64,000 nt of DNA, taken from NCBI GenBank assembly GCA_002431635.1, contig DJGH01000008.1, forward strand, positions 26,246-90,245, written 5' to 3'. The notes under the pieces were generated by a model. That model was not told the DNA's origin, made no database searches, and saw nothing but the letters and a program-made list of their open reading frames with translations. The stretch is from Petrotoga sp. UBA5851. Its GTDB lineage: Bacteria; Thermotogota; Thermotogae; Petrotogales; Petrotogaceae. Of the stretch, positions 53,486 to 63,033 are shown piece by piece. Numbering within the stretch: position 1 is the first letter of the stretch; each line of letters starts with the position of its first letter. The position numbers were made by a program, and so were the translations under genes.

Positions 53486-55096
53486 ATGGTATCTGAACAG
53501 GTTGTTCTGAAAATGGAGAATATAACTAAGGATTATTACGGAAACAGGGTTCTGGAAAACGTGAGCTTTGAACTGAAAAAAGGAGAAATTCTGGGACTGA
53601 TAGGGGAAAACGGTGCTGGGAAATCTACTTTAATGAATATCCTTTTTGGCATGTCGGTGATATCTGAAACAGGGGGTTACCAGGGCAAGGTCATAATCGA
53701 CGGAAAGGAAGTGAACTTCAAAAATGCTTTTGATGCGCTGGATGCCGGAATAGGCATGGTTCATCAGGAGTTTTCACTCATTCCGGGGTTTACCACCATT
53801 GAAAATATAATGCTGAACAGGGAGTCTCTTAAATACAACTTTCTAGTAGAGGTATTCGGTTCCAGGCTTAAAACTCTTGACCGTGCGGATATGCAAGAAA
53901 GAGCTGAAAAAGCTATAAGCGCCCTGGGTGTAAAAATAGATCCGAATATGCTGATAGCGGAGATGCCGGTCGGTCATAAGCAGTTTACCGAGATAGCCAG
54001 GGAACTTGACAGAAAAAATATGAAGATTCTGGTTTTGGACGAGCCTACGGCAGTTCTTGCAGAAAGTGAAGCAGATATTTTGATACAATCTCTGAGAAGA
54101 CTTGCTGATCTAGGAATAGCCATAATTTTCATTTCACACCGGCTCAAAGAGATAATAGATGTATGCGATAAGATTCTGGTTTTAAGGGATGGAAAGACAG
54201 TAAAGGAAAGTCCTGCGAAAGAGACATCAATAAGGCAGATAGCCCAGTGGATGGTAGGAAGAAACATAGAAGAAAAAAAAGATGAAGTAAAAAACGAAAG
54301 AAAACTGGGAGATACGGTTTTGAAAGTTGAAAATCTTTGGGTGGATATGCCAGGAGAGACGGTTCGTGATGTAAGCTTTGAAGTCCGTGAAGGTGAGATA
54401 TTTGGAATTGGAGGGTTGGCAGGCCAGGGCAAGCTGGGTATTCCAAACGGAATAATGGGACTTTATGAAGCCGGCGGAAGGATTGAGGTTTTTGGAAAAA
54501 GCCTTGAGATGAACGTGCCGGTAAAAGCCCTTAAAGCAGGTATGGCTTTTGTAGCAGAAGACAGGAGAGGTGTGGGTCTGTTGCTTGAAGAGCCAATAGA
54601 CTGGAATATATCCTTTACTGTAATGCAGGCCCAAAACAAATATCTTAAGAGCTTCATCGGCGGGCTGGTGAAGTGGAGAGACGATAAAAAGATCTCCGAG
54701 CTGGCGAAAGAGTATATAAAGATTCTGGATATTAAATGTGTGGATGAAAAACAGCCTGTTCAGGAACTTTCCGGCGGAAATCAGCAGAAGATATGTCTTG
54801 CCAAAGCATTTGCCGTGAATCCGAAGATTCTGTTTGTTTCAGAACCGACAAGGGGAATCGATATAGGTGCAAAAAAGCTGGTTCTGGATACTCTTAAGCA
54901 GTACAATCAAAAGTATGGTACGACTATAATAATGACATCTTCAGAGTTGGAAGAACTCAGGTCTATATGTGACAACATAGCCATAGTGGACGAAGGTAAA
55001 GTATCCGGCATACTTCCTGCAACGGCAGCAACCGAAGACTTTGGTCTGCTTATGGCAGGAAAGGTTGATGAGAGCAAAGAGAAGGTGAGTGGATAA
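53486..55096 (+). CDS. ABC transporter ATPase, two-domain RbsA type
   Basis: Cytoplasmic ATPase of 536 residues with two nucleotide-binding halves. The first has an intact Walker A (GENGAGKSTL) and LDEPT. The second has a degenerate Walker A (GLAGQGKLGIPNG) but a good signature, LSGGNQQK, as is normal in RbsA-like proteins of sugar and nucleoside importers. The ATG at 53486 has GAGGTGG upstream, while an in-frame codon at 53450 lacks a site. Its stop overlaps the next ATG (TAATG). Confidence 0.92.
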   Translation: MVSEQVVLKMENITKDYYGNRVLENVSFELKKGEILGLIGENGAGKSTLMNILFGMSVISETGGYQGKVIIDGKEVNFKNAFDALDAGIGMVHQEFSLIPGFTTIENIMLNRESLKYNFLVEVFGSRLKTLDRADMQERAEKAISALGVKIDPNMLIAEMPVGHKQFTEIARELDRKNMKILVLDEPTAVLAESEADILIQSLRRLADLGIAIIFISHRLKEIIDVCDKILVLRDGKTVKESPAKETSIRQIAQWMVGRNIEEKKDEVKNERKLGDTVLKVENLWVDMPGETVRDVSFEVREGEIFGIGGLAGQGKLGIPNGIMGLYEAGGRIEVFGKSLEMNVPVKALKAGMAFVAEDRRGVGLLLEEPIDWNISFTVMQAQNKYLKSFIGGLVKWRDDKKISELAKEYIKILDIKCVDEKQPVQELSGGNQQKICLAKAFAVNPKILFVSEPTRGIDIGAKKLVLDTLKQYNQKYGTTIIMTSSELEELRSICDNIAIVDEGKVSGILPATAATEDFGLLMAGKVDESKEKVSG

Positions 55097-56139
55097 TGAA
55101 TAGATTAAGACAGTTTATTAATAAGGCGGGATGGCCAAGAGTTATAATCGGTTTTTTTCTTCTTTCTCTTTTTGTAGCTGCTCCTTTTGCACAGGTCAGT
55201 CTTGCTGCATCGATAAAGGATACGCTCGTGAGATTTGGCATGAACGGTGTGCTTGTGCTTTCCATGGTACCGATGGTGCAGTCTGGATGCGGACTTAATT
55301 TTGGCCTTCCTTTGGGAGTAATAGCCGGGCTTTTGGGTGCTGTAACCACTATGGAAATGGGCATAACCGGAATTATGGGCTTTATTACGGCGGTTATTCT
55401 TTCTTGCGCAATTGCGGCTGTACTGGGTTGGGGATACGGAAAGATGCTTAACAGGGTAAAGGGCGAAGAGATGGTCATATCAACGTATGTTGGCCTTTCT
55501 TCTGTAATGTTTATGTGTATGATGTGGCTTGTCCTCCCGTTCAAGAGTCCTGCGATGGTCTGGGGGTATGGGGGATCTGGTCTCAGAACAACCATTACCC
55601 TTGAAGGATACTGGTTCAATATTATAGATAATTTTTTGGCTATAAAAATAGGTGATTTTACTTTTCCCACTGGGTTGTTTATATTTTTTGCAGTGATGGC
55701 ATTTTTGGTATGGGCATTTTTTCATACCAAAACAGGCACTGCCATGACGGCTGTTGGATCAAACCCTGATTTTGCAAGGGCTTCAGGAATAGATGTAAAC
55801 AGAATGAGAACCATATCAGTGGTGATTTCAACAGTGTTCGGTGCAGTTGGTATTTTGGTTTACCAGCAGAGCTATGGGTTTATACAGTTGTATACAAGTC
55901 CGCTTTTCATGGCTTTTCCGGCTGTGGCTGCCATCCTTCTTGGAGGGGCATCGGTTCATAAGGCTACTATAACCAACGTTATCGTAGGAACAATACTTTT
56001 TCAGGGGATACTTACAATGACCCCTTCCGTAATCAACAGTTTCTTGAAGACAGATCTTTCGGAAGTTATAAGGATAATAGTTTCCAACGGTATGATCGTT
56101 TATGCGCTTACCAGAAAGACAACGAAGGTGAAATCATGA
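55096..56139 (+). CDS. ABC transporter permease (BPD_transp_2 family)
   Basis: Inner-membrane permease of 347 residues with about nine helices. It belongs to the family that includes RbsC and nucleoside permeases. Recognisable parts are the GCGLNFGLPLGVIAG helix near residue 75 and the C-terminal AAILLGGASVHKATITN coupling region. Its start overlaps the ATPase stop by one base and its end overlaps the second permease by four, so translation is coupled. It probably forms a heterodimer with that permease. Confidence 0.9.
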   Translation: MNRLRQFINKAGWPRVIIGFFLLSLFVAAPFAQVSLAASIKDTLVRFGMNGVLVLSMVPMVQSGCGLNFGLPLGVIAGLLGAVTTMEMGITGIMGFITAVILSCAIAAVLGWGYGKMLNRVKGEEMVISTYVGLSSVMFMCMMWLVLPFKSPAMVWGYGGSGLRTTITLEGYWFNIIDNFLAIKIGDFTFPTGLFIFFAVMAFLVWAFFHTKTGTAMTAVGSNPDFARASGIDVNRMRTISVVISTVFGAVGILVYQQSYGFIQLYTSPLFMAFPAVAAILLGGASVHKATITNVIVGTILFQGILTMTPSVINSFLKTDLSEVIRIIVSNGMIVYALTRKTTKVKS

Positions 56140-57266
56140 GTCAGAATCTTACTTTTACAGAAAAACTAAAGAATTTTTTTATAAGCAATGCTGTTCCGAT
56201 ACTTTTCGTAGTTATCACTCTGCTTGCTGTTCCCGTTTCCGGGTTCAGTGCCAACTATCTGATACAGGAGATGATAACCAGAATAGGCAGAAACTCGTTC
56301 CTGGTTCTAGCTCTGTTGCTTCCTATTTTAGCTGGTATGGGACTGAATTTTGGTATGGTGCTGGGAGCGATGGCAGGTCAGATAGGCCTCATATTTATTA
56401 CAGACTGGGCTATCGTAGGTATTCCCGGACTTGTGCTCGCCATGCTCATATCAACTCCTATTTCCATACTTCTGGGGATTCTTTGTGGAAGTGTCCTTAA
56501 CAGGGCAAAGGGAAGAGAAATGGCAACGTCTTACATACTTGGTTTTTTCATTAACGGTATTTATCAGCTTGTTGTTCTTTATTTCATGGGAGGGATAATT
56601 CCGGTTAAAAGTCCTTCTCTGGTTCTTTCAAGAGGATACGGCATAAGAAATACCGTCGCTCTTGACGGTGTCAGACAGGTATTTGACAACATGATCCCCT
56701 TAAAGATAGGAGAGATATCCATACCATTGGGTACTTTTCTTATTATAGCTTTGTTGTGTCTGTTTATAATATGGTTCAGAAAGACCAAGCTTGGGCAGGA
56801 TATGAGAGCCATCGCCCAGGATATGAAGGTGGCACAGTCCGCCGGCATCCCGGTTGACCGTACAAGAATCATTTCAATAGTGATTTCAACTGTTCTGGCG
56901 GGATACGGACAGATAATCTTTCTTCAGAACATGGGTACACTGAGTACTTACAATAGCCATGACCAGACCGGGGTCTTTTCAATAGCCGCTATACTTATAG
57001 GTGGTGCAACGGTATCCAAAGCGACCATTCCGAATGTATTCATAGGAGTAATACTTTTCCACATGATGTTTGTTGTTTCTCCTATGGCGGGAAAGAATCT
57101 CATCGGACAGGCAATGCTGGGTGAGTACTTCAGACAGTTTATTTCTTATGGAATAATAGCTATTGCTCTGGTTCTTCATGCATGGAGGCGCCAGAAAGAT
57201 AAAGAAATGGAAAGAAGAAGTCTTAGAGGCGTGAAAGCAGAAAAACAGCCTCAGGCTGAGAAATAA
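56136..57266 (+). CDS. Second ABC transporter permease (BPD_transp_2 family)
   Basis: Inner-membrane permease of 376 residues, similar in plan to the preceding permease: GMGLNFGMVLGAMAG aligns with the first permease's GCGLNFGLPLGVIAG, and AAILIGGATVSKATIPN with its C-terminal segment. Two unequal permeases for one ATPase are typical of nucleoside-type (BmpA/PnrA) ABC importers. The charged C-terminal tail (about 350-376) is unique to this copy. Confidence 0.9.
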   Translation: MSQNLTFTEKLKNFFISNAVPILFVVITLLAVPVSGFSANYLIQEMITRIGRNSFLVLALLLPILAGMGLNFGMVLGAMAGQIGLIFITDWAIVGIPGLVLAMLISTPISILLGILCGSVLNRAKGREMATSYILGFFINGIYQLVVLYFMGGIIPVKSPSLVLSRGYGIRNTVALDGVRQVFDNMIPLKIGEISIPLGTFLIIALLCLFIIWFRKTKLGQDMRAIAQDMKVAQSAGIPVDRTRIISIVISTVLAGYGQIIFLQNMGTLSTYNSHDQTGVFSIAAILIGGATVSKATIPNVFIGVILFHMMFVVSPMAGKNLIGQAMLGEYFRQFISYGIIAIALVLHAWRRQKDKEMERRSLRGVKAEKQPQAEK

Positions 57267-57285
57267 GGCAGAGGAGGCTATTACT

Positions 57286-57672
57286 TTGAAGAGAACAGTT
57301 TTTATATTTATTATGATAGCACTTCTTGTACTTTTAGGAGTTTGGATGTTTATCCTTGGTAGACAGCGTACGGTTGTCATGAGAAATGAAAGTATTGACA
57401 AGCAGGGTATTACATATGAAGCTGTGCAGGTTGTAGGGGTTTCTTTTGACGAAGCGGCGGAGACAGAAATCACATATGACGATGCTGCTATATTTTATCT
57501 GGTAGGCTCGTCTCATAAGTTAAAACTAAGAGTTGCCGATGAGGACGGAAATACTCTGCGTGTTGTTGAAAAAACTATAAAGCTTGATCTTTCGAAAAAC
57601 ATAAGTGTTGATATTCCCGAGCTTTTGGAAAAGAAGGAAGAAGAGGTAAAGCTTACAGGAAAGATGTGGTGA
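57286..57672 (+). CDS. Small membrane-anchored protein of the ABC operon
   Basis: A 128-residue protein with an N-terminal anchor helix (about 4-24) and an extracytoplasmic beta-rich domain. The start is TTG at 57286 with GAGGAGG eight bases upstream. I recall small proteins of this kind (annotated DUF6672) following DUF3798 transporters, but cannot confirm it here. A subunit or assembly role is inferred from position alone. A terminator follows. Confidence 0.75.
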   Translation: MKRTVFIFIMIALLVLLGVWMFILGRQRTVVMRNESIDKQGITYEAVQVVGVSFDEAAETEITYDDAAIFYLVGSSHKLKLRVADEDGNTLRVVEKTIKLDLSKNISVDIPELLEKKEEEVKLTGKMW

Positions 57673-57678
57673 AATTAT

Positions 57679-57715
57679 TCTGGAGCCTGAGTAAAGATCA
57701 GGCTCCGGATTTTTT
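57679..57715 (+). terminator. Intrinsic terminator of the DUF3798 ABC operon
   Basis: GGAGCCTGA-GTAAAGA-TCAGGCTCC extended by flanking pairs, followed by TTTTTT. It lies seven bases after the last gene and also abuts the convergent GNAT-fusion gene. Confidence 0.9.
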
Positions 57716-58805
57716 AAGTAAGGAAGATTAAAAAAGAACAGATAAGAGCCAAAACTGCCCATAACAGTTTACTGTTATCAAAAACTCTTCTGGAGTCATA
57801 ACAACCCAAAGGGAATATCGGAATTAGAACATTGAAAAAGAGCATGTTCTTTCCTATAAGAATATTATATGCCACAAAGGTACTTAAGGAATGATCGGTA
57901 CTTACGAACTTTTGAATTAATATAAATATTGATAGAACCAGAGTAGTTGAAGCAATACCGTTTAAGCCTATAATTCCTAGTTTCTTCTTGAGCTCAGGAT
58001 ATCTCCATGCGGTCTGTTTGGGATAAACTGATCCGGGAACAGGAAAAAATCCGCCGAATACTCCGGCGATAAGAATATTCAGGGTTATTCCCGACTCCCA
58101 GAGTCTGAAGCGGACAGGTAATCCCTGAACTTTGGAAGCAGCTGCCATAAACGCAAAGCGGACGATAAAGAGGATTGAAAAAGCAGCAAAGGCATATAAG
58201 AGTTCCTGAGGATCTGCCCATATTGAGTTGTTTATTCGCAGGCATGCAATTAAAAAAACCGCGATATTTAAGAGGATACTCATTAAAAACTCAAATGCAG
58301 AGCTGTCAAAATGTTTTTGATCTGCCGGAAACTTCCAGAGGAAATGCCCGATATCAAAGATATGAAAAGTATTATAAAGCAGCTTAAAGTATGAAAAACC
58401 ATAATTTTTAATTTGATCATACAGGGAAAGGACAGAAAAACCATTTTTTGAAAATATATTACTTGATCCAGTATTGTTTCCTTCAACACAAGCAAAAATT
58501 TCTTCACAGCCCATATCCTTCATATAGGTTAAGGATGCTTGTGCCAATTTTTTTCCTACACCGTTTTTCTGCTCTTCTTTTGATACAAACAGCTCCAGAA
58601 CATGCCCGCACTTTTTATTTTTTAAAGTAAATATCTTCAGTACCGCACCACCCACCAGCTCACCGTTTTTCTCCGCAACCAGTGTATCTTTTGAACTTGA
58701 ATAAAAGAATCTCATAAGAAATGGAAAAGCAGTATTTTTTATTTTGTTTAGAGCTTTCTTATCTATCGGTGTTGCAGGCCGTATTATGATATTCTGTTCC
58801 GTCAT
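57714..58805 (-). CDS. GNAT acetyltransferase fused to S2P-like membrane domain
   Basis: Fusion of 363 residues. The N-terminal part (about 1-135) is a GNAT acyltransferase with the acetyl-CoA loop seen as EEQKNGVGKKL (about 78-88). The C-terminal part (about 165-363) has five or six helices that look like a site-2 protease/M50 scaffold: FFPVPGSVYPKQTAWRYP, followed by KLGIIGLNGIAS and FNVLIPIFPLGCYDSRRVF, the last resembling the NxxPxxPLDG motif with LDG changed. No HExxH zinc site is visible, so protease activity is unlikely. The start overlaps the stop of the nitrilase-family gene (ATGA). Substrate unknown. Confidence 0.72.
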   Translation of the reverse strand: MTEQNIIIRPATPIDKKALNKIKNTAFPFLMRFFYSSSKDTLVAEKNGELVGGAVLKIFTLKNKKCGHVLELFVSKEEQKNGVGKKLAQASLTYMKDMGCEEIFACVEGNNTGSSNIFSKNGFSVLSLYDQIKNYGFSYFKLLYNTFHIFDIGHFLWKFPADQKHFDSSAFEFLMSILLNIAVFLIACLRINNSIWADPQELLYAFAAFSILFIVRFAFMAAASKVQGLPVRFRLWESGITLNILIAGVFGGFFPVPGSVYPKQTAWRYPELKKKLGIIGLNGIASTTLVLSIFILIQKFVSTDHSLSTFVAYNILIGKNMLFFNVLIPIFPLGCYDSRRVFDNSKLLWAVLALICSFLIFLT

Positions 58806-59623
58806 AAGTAAACCTCCTCTCTTCTATGTTTTAAAAGCGGTAGTTTTGATCTTATTTCTGATATAAGATCCATCTCAAGCTCAATATTTAACACCCCGTT
58901 TTCATACTCCAGAGAGCCTAGTACTTTCCCCCATGGATCTATAGCCATTGAATGCCCGTACGAATGATATGTGAAAGAGGAGTTTAAGGCAGTGGAGCAG
59001 GCACATACAAAAAGCTGGTTATCCAGAGCTCTGCTTCGCATAGTCAACTCCCAGTGTGCTGGACCGGTTATGCTATTGAAAGCTGCGGGAATAAAAACTA
59101 TCTGTGCCCCCATAAGTGCCATCTTCCTCGTAAGCTCAGGAAATCTTGCATCATAACATATACAAACACCTATCGGACAAATATCAGTATCAATAACCGT
59201 TGCCGAATTTCCTGGTGAAAGCACCATAGACTCTTTAAAAGTAACCTCATGGTTCTCTCTTCTGATGTTTACATCAAAGAGATGAACTTTACGGTGTTTG
59301 CCAATAATTTTGCCTTCTTTGGAAAGTACGAAAGATGTGTTAAAGATCTTTCCGTCATCGTTTTCGGGGATAGAACCTCCGATAAGAACCGTAGAGTATT
59401 CCTTTGCAAGAGATGAAAGATATTTTAACGTTATACCATCTTCTGTTTCCGAAAAAGCTTTAAAACAGCTTATATCGTAAGGACAGTTAAACATTTCTCC
59501 AAGAACGGTGAAATCAGGAGAAAAATCTCTTATCCTTTTCATCTGTTCAGTTAAGTTTGAAAGATTCCTTTCCTTTCTTTCAGAAACATCAAGCTGGAGC
59601 ATTGATACACGTACATTTTTCAT
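58802..59623 (-). CDS. Carbon-nitrogen hydrolase (omega-amidase-like)
   Basis: Cytoplasmic amidase of 273 residues in the nitrilase superfamily. The triad is visible: Glu in GEMFNCPY (about 43), Lys in KHRKVHLFD (about 113) and Cys in CICYDARFPEL (about 154). The motifs are closest to omega-amidase/Nit2, which hydrolyses alpha-ketoglutaramate or ketosuccinamate, so it may recover products of glutamine-dependent transamination. It is the first gene of a two-gene unit, translationally coupled to the GNAT fusion. Confidence 0.86.
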   Translation of the reverse strand: MKNVRVSMLQLDVSERKERNLSNLTEQMKRIRDFSPDFTVLGEMFNCPYDISCFKAFSETEDGITLKYLSSLAKEYSTVLIGGSIPENDDGKIFNTSFVLSKEGKIIGKHRKVHLFDVNIRRENHEVTFKESMVLSPGNSATVIDTDICPIGVCICYDARFPELTRKMALMGAQIVFIPAAFNSITGPAHWELTMRSRALDNQLFVCACSTALNSSFTYHSYGHSMAIDPWGKVLGSLEYENGVLNIELEMDLISEIRSKLPLLKHRREEVYL

Positions 59624-59726
59624 AAATCCCCCCTATAACGACGGCTTTGGGTTGAATATCTCATAAAACCATCAAATCTGTGTAAAGCAGGTTATAAATA
59701 CCTAGTCATTCTCCAAAAAATGGTTT

Positions 59727-59754
59727 TTGAAAAAAGCTTTTAAGTTGATATAAT
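59727..59754 (+). promoter_or_regulatory. Promoter of fhs-hutH-hutU
   Basis: TTGAAA, 16 bp, TATAAT with an extended TG (TGATATAAT at 59746-59754), 39 bp before the fhs ATG. Confidence 0.78.
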
Positions 59755-59793
59755 TATAGCATGAAAAATATTTCATAAAGTAGGGGGAGTAGT

Positions 59794-61473
59794 ATGAAAA
59801 ACATACCCAGCGATATTGAGATTGCTCAAAGCTGCAAAATGAAGGATATACATACCATCGCAGCCCAAGCCTGTATCCTTGAAAATGAGATAGAGCCTTA
59901 CGGAAAGTATAAAGCGAAACTTTCGCTTGATATTCTTAAGAGGCTGAGCAGCAAGCAAGACGGAAAGTTAGTGCTTGTAAGTGCTATAACTCCCACTCCT
60001 GCGGGGGAAGGAAAGTCTACAACTACGGTTGGTCTTGGTCAGGCACTTAACAGAATCGGTAAAAAAGCTGTTATTGCATTGCGTGAACCATCTCTTGGGC
60101 CGGTTTTCGGTGTTAAGGGCGGAGCAGCCGGCGGAGGGTACTCACAGGTTGTGCCGATGGAAGATATAAACCTTCACTTTACAGGGGATATACATGCCGT
60201 AACGGCAGCCAATAACCTACTTTCCGCATTGATAGACAATCATATATTCCATGGTAACTCACTTAATATAGATCTTAGAGAGGTTATCTGGAAAAGATGT
60301 CTTGACATGAACGATAGGGTGCTCAGAGAGATAATAGTTGGAATAGGACCTAAAAGCAATGGCTTTTTGAGACAGGACTATTTTATGATTACCGCAGCTT
60401 CCGAGATAATGGCGGTTCTCTGTCTTGCCACAGACATGGAAGACCTTAAACAGAGACTCGGCAATATTGTTGTGGCATATGATGCAGACGGCAAGCCTGT
60501 AACGGCAAGAGATCTCAATGCCCATGGTGCATTGGCTCTTTTGTTAAAGGATGCCATAAAACCCAATCTTGTCCAAACTCTTGAGAATACTCCTGCTATA
60601 ATCCATGGAGGACCTTTTGCAAATATTGCTCATGGATGCAACAGCATATTGGCCACTAAAATGGGCTTAAAGCTTGGTGAATACCTTGTAACTGAAGCCG
60701 GATTCGGTGCTGATCTGGGAGGAGAAAAATTTCTTGACATAAAGTGCCGTTATGGAGGCCTTAATCCTTCAGCAGTTGTGCTTGTTGCGACCATAAGAGC
60801 TCTAAAAATGCATGGAGGAGTACCAAAGGCAGAGCTTGGGTTAGAGAATGTTCAGGCTGTACAAAAAGGTTTTGCCAATCTCAGAAAGCAGGTAGAAAAT
60901 ATAAGAAAGTTCAATCTTCCTGTTTTGGTTGCCATAAACAAATTTTCTGCTGATACAGCTGCTGAAATACATGAGCTGGAGGATATGTGCAGATCACAGA
61001 GTATAGATGTGGTTTTGAATGAGTGCTGGGAGAAAGGCGGGGAAGGCGGTATTGAAATGGCCGAAAGACTAGTTGAGATAGTTCGGTCCGGAGCTGGTGA
61101 GTATAAACCCTTATATGGTCTGAATGATAGTCTGCAGCAGAAGGTTGAGACTATTGCGCAAAGTATATACGGAGCTGACAGTGTGGTTTTTTCCGCACAG
61201 GCAAGGAAAGAGATCAAAAAACTCGAAAAATACGGATATGATAAACTTCCGGTATGTATGGCAAAGACACAGTACTCTCTTTCAGACAATCCCGATCTTT
61301 TAGGTGAGCCTAAGGGATTCAAAATAACTGTCAAGGACGTGAGGGTATCTGCCGGAGCAGGATTTGTGGTTTGTCTTACGGGAGATATAATGACCATGCC
61401 AGGACTTCCTAAAATTCCTGCAGCAAATGTTATGGATATAGACCAAGACGGTAAGATTACCGGATTATTCTGA
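59794..61473 (+). CDS. fhs: Formate-tetrahydrofolate ligase
   Basis: Links formate to tetrahydrofolate at the cost of ATP, or in reverse makes formate and ATP from 10-formyl-THF. The 559-residue length is standard. The P-loop [13 protein letters not shown] is at about 67-79, and [22 protein letters not shown] and GVPKAELG are typical. Placement before hutH and hutU suggests the reverse, energy-yielding direction during histidine breakdown, since FchA feeds methenyl-THF into it. The intervening cyclohydrolase step is done by FchA or by a FolD elsewhere. Confidence 0.95.
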   Translation: MKNIPSDIEIAQSCKMKDIHTIAAQACILENEIEPYGKYKAKLSLDILKRLSSKQDGKLVLVSAITPTPAGEGKSTTTVGLGQALNRIGKKAVIALREPSLGPVFGVKGGAAGGGYSQVVPMEDINLHFTGDIHAVTAANNLLSALIDNHIFHGNSLNIDLREVIWKRCLDMNDRVLREIIVGIGPKSNGFLRQDYFMITAASEIMAVLCLATDMEDLKQRLGNIVVAYDADGKPVTARDLNAHGALALLLKDAIKPNLVQTLENTPAIIHGGPFANIAHGCNSILATKMGLKLGEYLVTEAGFGADLGGEKFLDIKCRYGGLNPSAVVLVATIRALKMHGGVPKAELGLENVQAVQKGFANLRKQVENIRKFNLPVLVAINKFSADTAAEIHELEDMCRSQSIDVVLNECWEKGGEGGIEMAERLVEIVRSGAGEYKPLYGLNDSLQQKVETIAQSIYGADSVVFSAQARKEIKKLEKYGYDKLPVCMAKTQYSLSDNPDLLGEPKGFKITVKDVRVSAGAGFVVCLTGDIMTMPGLPKIPAANVMDIDQDGKITGLF

Positions 61474-61489
61474 AAAGGAGTTGTTCTGA

Positions 61490-63019
61490 GTGAAAAAAAT
61501 AATAGTTGACGGCGGCAGGCTTAAAATAGAAGATGTAGTTAATGTGGCAAGGTTTATGTACGAGGTTGGGATATCGCAAGATGCATTGGATAAGATTTCA
61601 CAGGCCCGACAAGTAGTTGATAGGTATGTAGAGGAAGAAAGAGTTGTTTACGGTCTTACCACTGGCTTTGGAAAGTTTTGTGATGTATTTATTTCAAAAG
61701 AACAGAGCATTCAGCTTCAGAAAAATCTTATAATGAGTCATTCGTGTGGTGTAGGTAATCCTCTTGACCAGGAGATAGTAAGGGCAATAATGCTTTTGAG
61801 AGTCAATGCCCTTTCTGTTGGTCATTCGGGAATAAGAGCCTCGACAGTTCAGACGCTCATAGATATGATAAATAAAAATGTAGTTCCTGTTATTCCGGAA
61901 AAAGGTTCACTGGGTTCATCTGGCGATCTTGCACCTCTTTCTCATATGGTTCTGACTATGATGGGTATGGGAGAAGCTTTTTATGAAAATCAGAGAATGG
62001 ACTCCGAAAAGGCTATGAAGCTTGCAGGCATAAAGCCTGTGGAACTTACATCCAAGGAAGGTCTTGCACTTATAAACGGTACACAGGTAATGACGGCTAT
62101 AGCTTCTCTGGCTGTGTATGATGCCGAAAATCTTTCCAAAAGTGCAGATGTTGTATCTTCACTTACCATACAGGCTCTTAAGGGAATAGTGGAAGCCTTT
62201 GATCCCAAGGTACATGACATAAGAAACCAGCAGGGTCAGATAAAGTGTGCCGCCAATCTCAGAAAACTTCTCCAAGGCAGTAAGCTTACCACTCATCAAG
62301 GAGAGGAAAGAGTACAGGATCCTTATACCCTGAGATGTATTCCCCAGATACACGGTGCAAGCAAGGATGCTGTTGAGTATGTAAAAATGATTGTTGAAAG
62401 GGAGATAAATGCTGTTACCGATAACCCACTCATATTCGCCAGGGAAGACCAGGTTATTTCCGGAGGAAACTTTCACGGCCAGCCTATAGCTCTGGCGATG
62501 GATTTTCTGGCTATAGCTCTTTCGGAATTTGCAAATGTTTCTGAAAGAAGGATAGAACGTTTAGTTAACCCACAGTTGAGCCAGCTTCCGGCTTTTCTTA
62601 CAAAAAACGGGGGACTTAACTCAGGTTTTATGATAACCCAGTATGCGGCAGCTGCGCTCGTATCTGAAAATAAAGTGCTTGCACATCCGGCCAGTGTTGA
62701 CTCAATTCCTTCTTCGGCCAACCAGGAGGATCATGTCAGTATGGGAACTATAGCCGCAAGAAAGGCAAGAGAAATTTTATTTAATGTAACCAATGTCCTT
62801 GCAATAGAGCTTATGGCATCGCTTCAGGCGCTCGATATCCAGGAAGCTGCCGACAAGCTTTCACCTGTAACCAGAGAGGTTTATGATACCTGCCGTGAAC
62901 AGATAAAAGCAGTAGATAAAGACAGAGTAATGTATACCGATATAAACAGTGCATACCGTATATTGAAAAATGGCTCTATTGTAGATAAGAGTGTAAAAGC
63001 ATCAGGGGAGATTTATTAA
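61490..63019 (+). CDS. hutH: Histidine ammonia-lyase
   Basis: Removes ammonia from histidine to give urocanate. The 509-residue protein makes its own MIO cofactor from a three-residue loop, usually Ala-Ser-Gly. Here it reads Ser143-Ser144-Gly145 within GSLGSSGDLAPLSHM, so the central Ser is kept but the first residue is Ser. Other hallmarks are YGLTTGFGKF near residue 54 and GGNFHGQPIAL. The start is GTG at 61490 with AAGGAG nine bases upstream, 16 bp after fhs. hutU follows 14 bp later. Confidence 0.93.
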   Translation: MKKIIVDGGRLKIEDVVNVARFMYEVGISQDALDKISQARQVVDRYVEEERVVYGLTTGFGKFCDVFISKEQSIQLQKNLIMSHSCGVGNPLDQEIVRAIMLLRVNALSVGHSGIRASTVQTLIDMINKNVVPVIPEKGSLGSSGDLAPLSHMVLTMMGMGEAFYENQRMDSEKAMKLAGIKPVELTSKEGLALINGTQVMTAIASLAVYDAENLSKSADVVSSLTIQALKGIVEAFDPKVHDIRNQQGQIKCAANLRKLLQGSKLTTHQGEERVQDPYTLRCIPQIHGASKDAVEYVKMIVEREINAVTDNPLIFAREDQVISGGNFHGQPIALAMDFLAIALSEFANVSERRIERLVNPQLSQLPAFLTKNGGLNSGFMITQYAAAALVSENKVLAHPASVDSIPSSANQEDHVSMGTIAARKAREILFNVTNVLAIELMASLQALDIQEAADKLSPVTREVYDTCREQIKAVDKDRVMYTDINSAYRILKNGSIVDKSVKASGEIY

Positions 63020-63033
63020 AATGGGGGTGGAGA

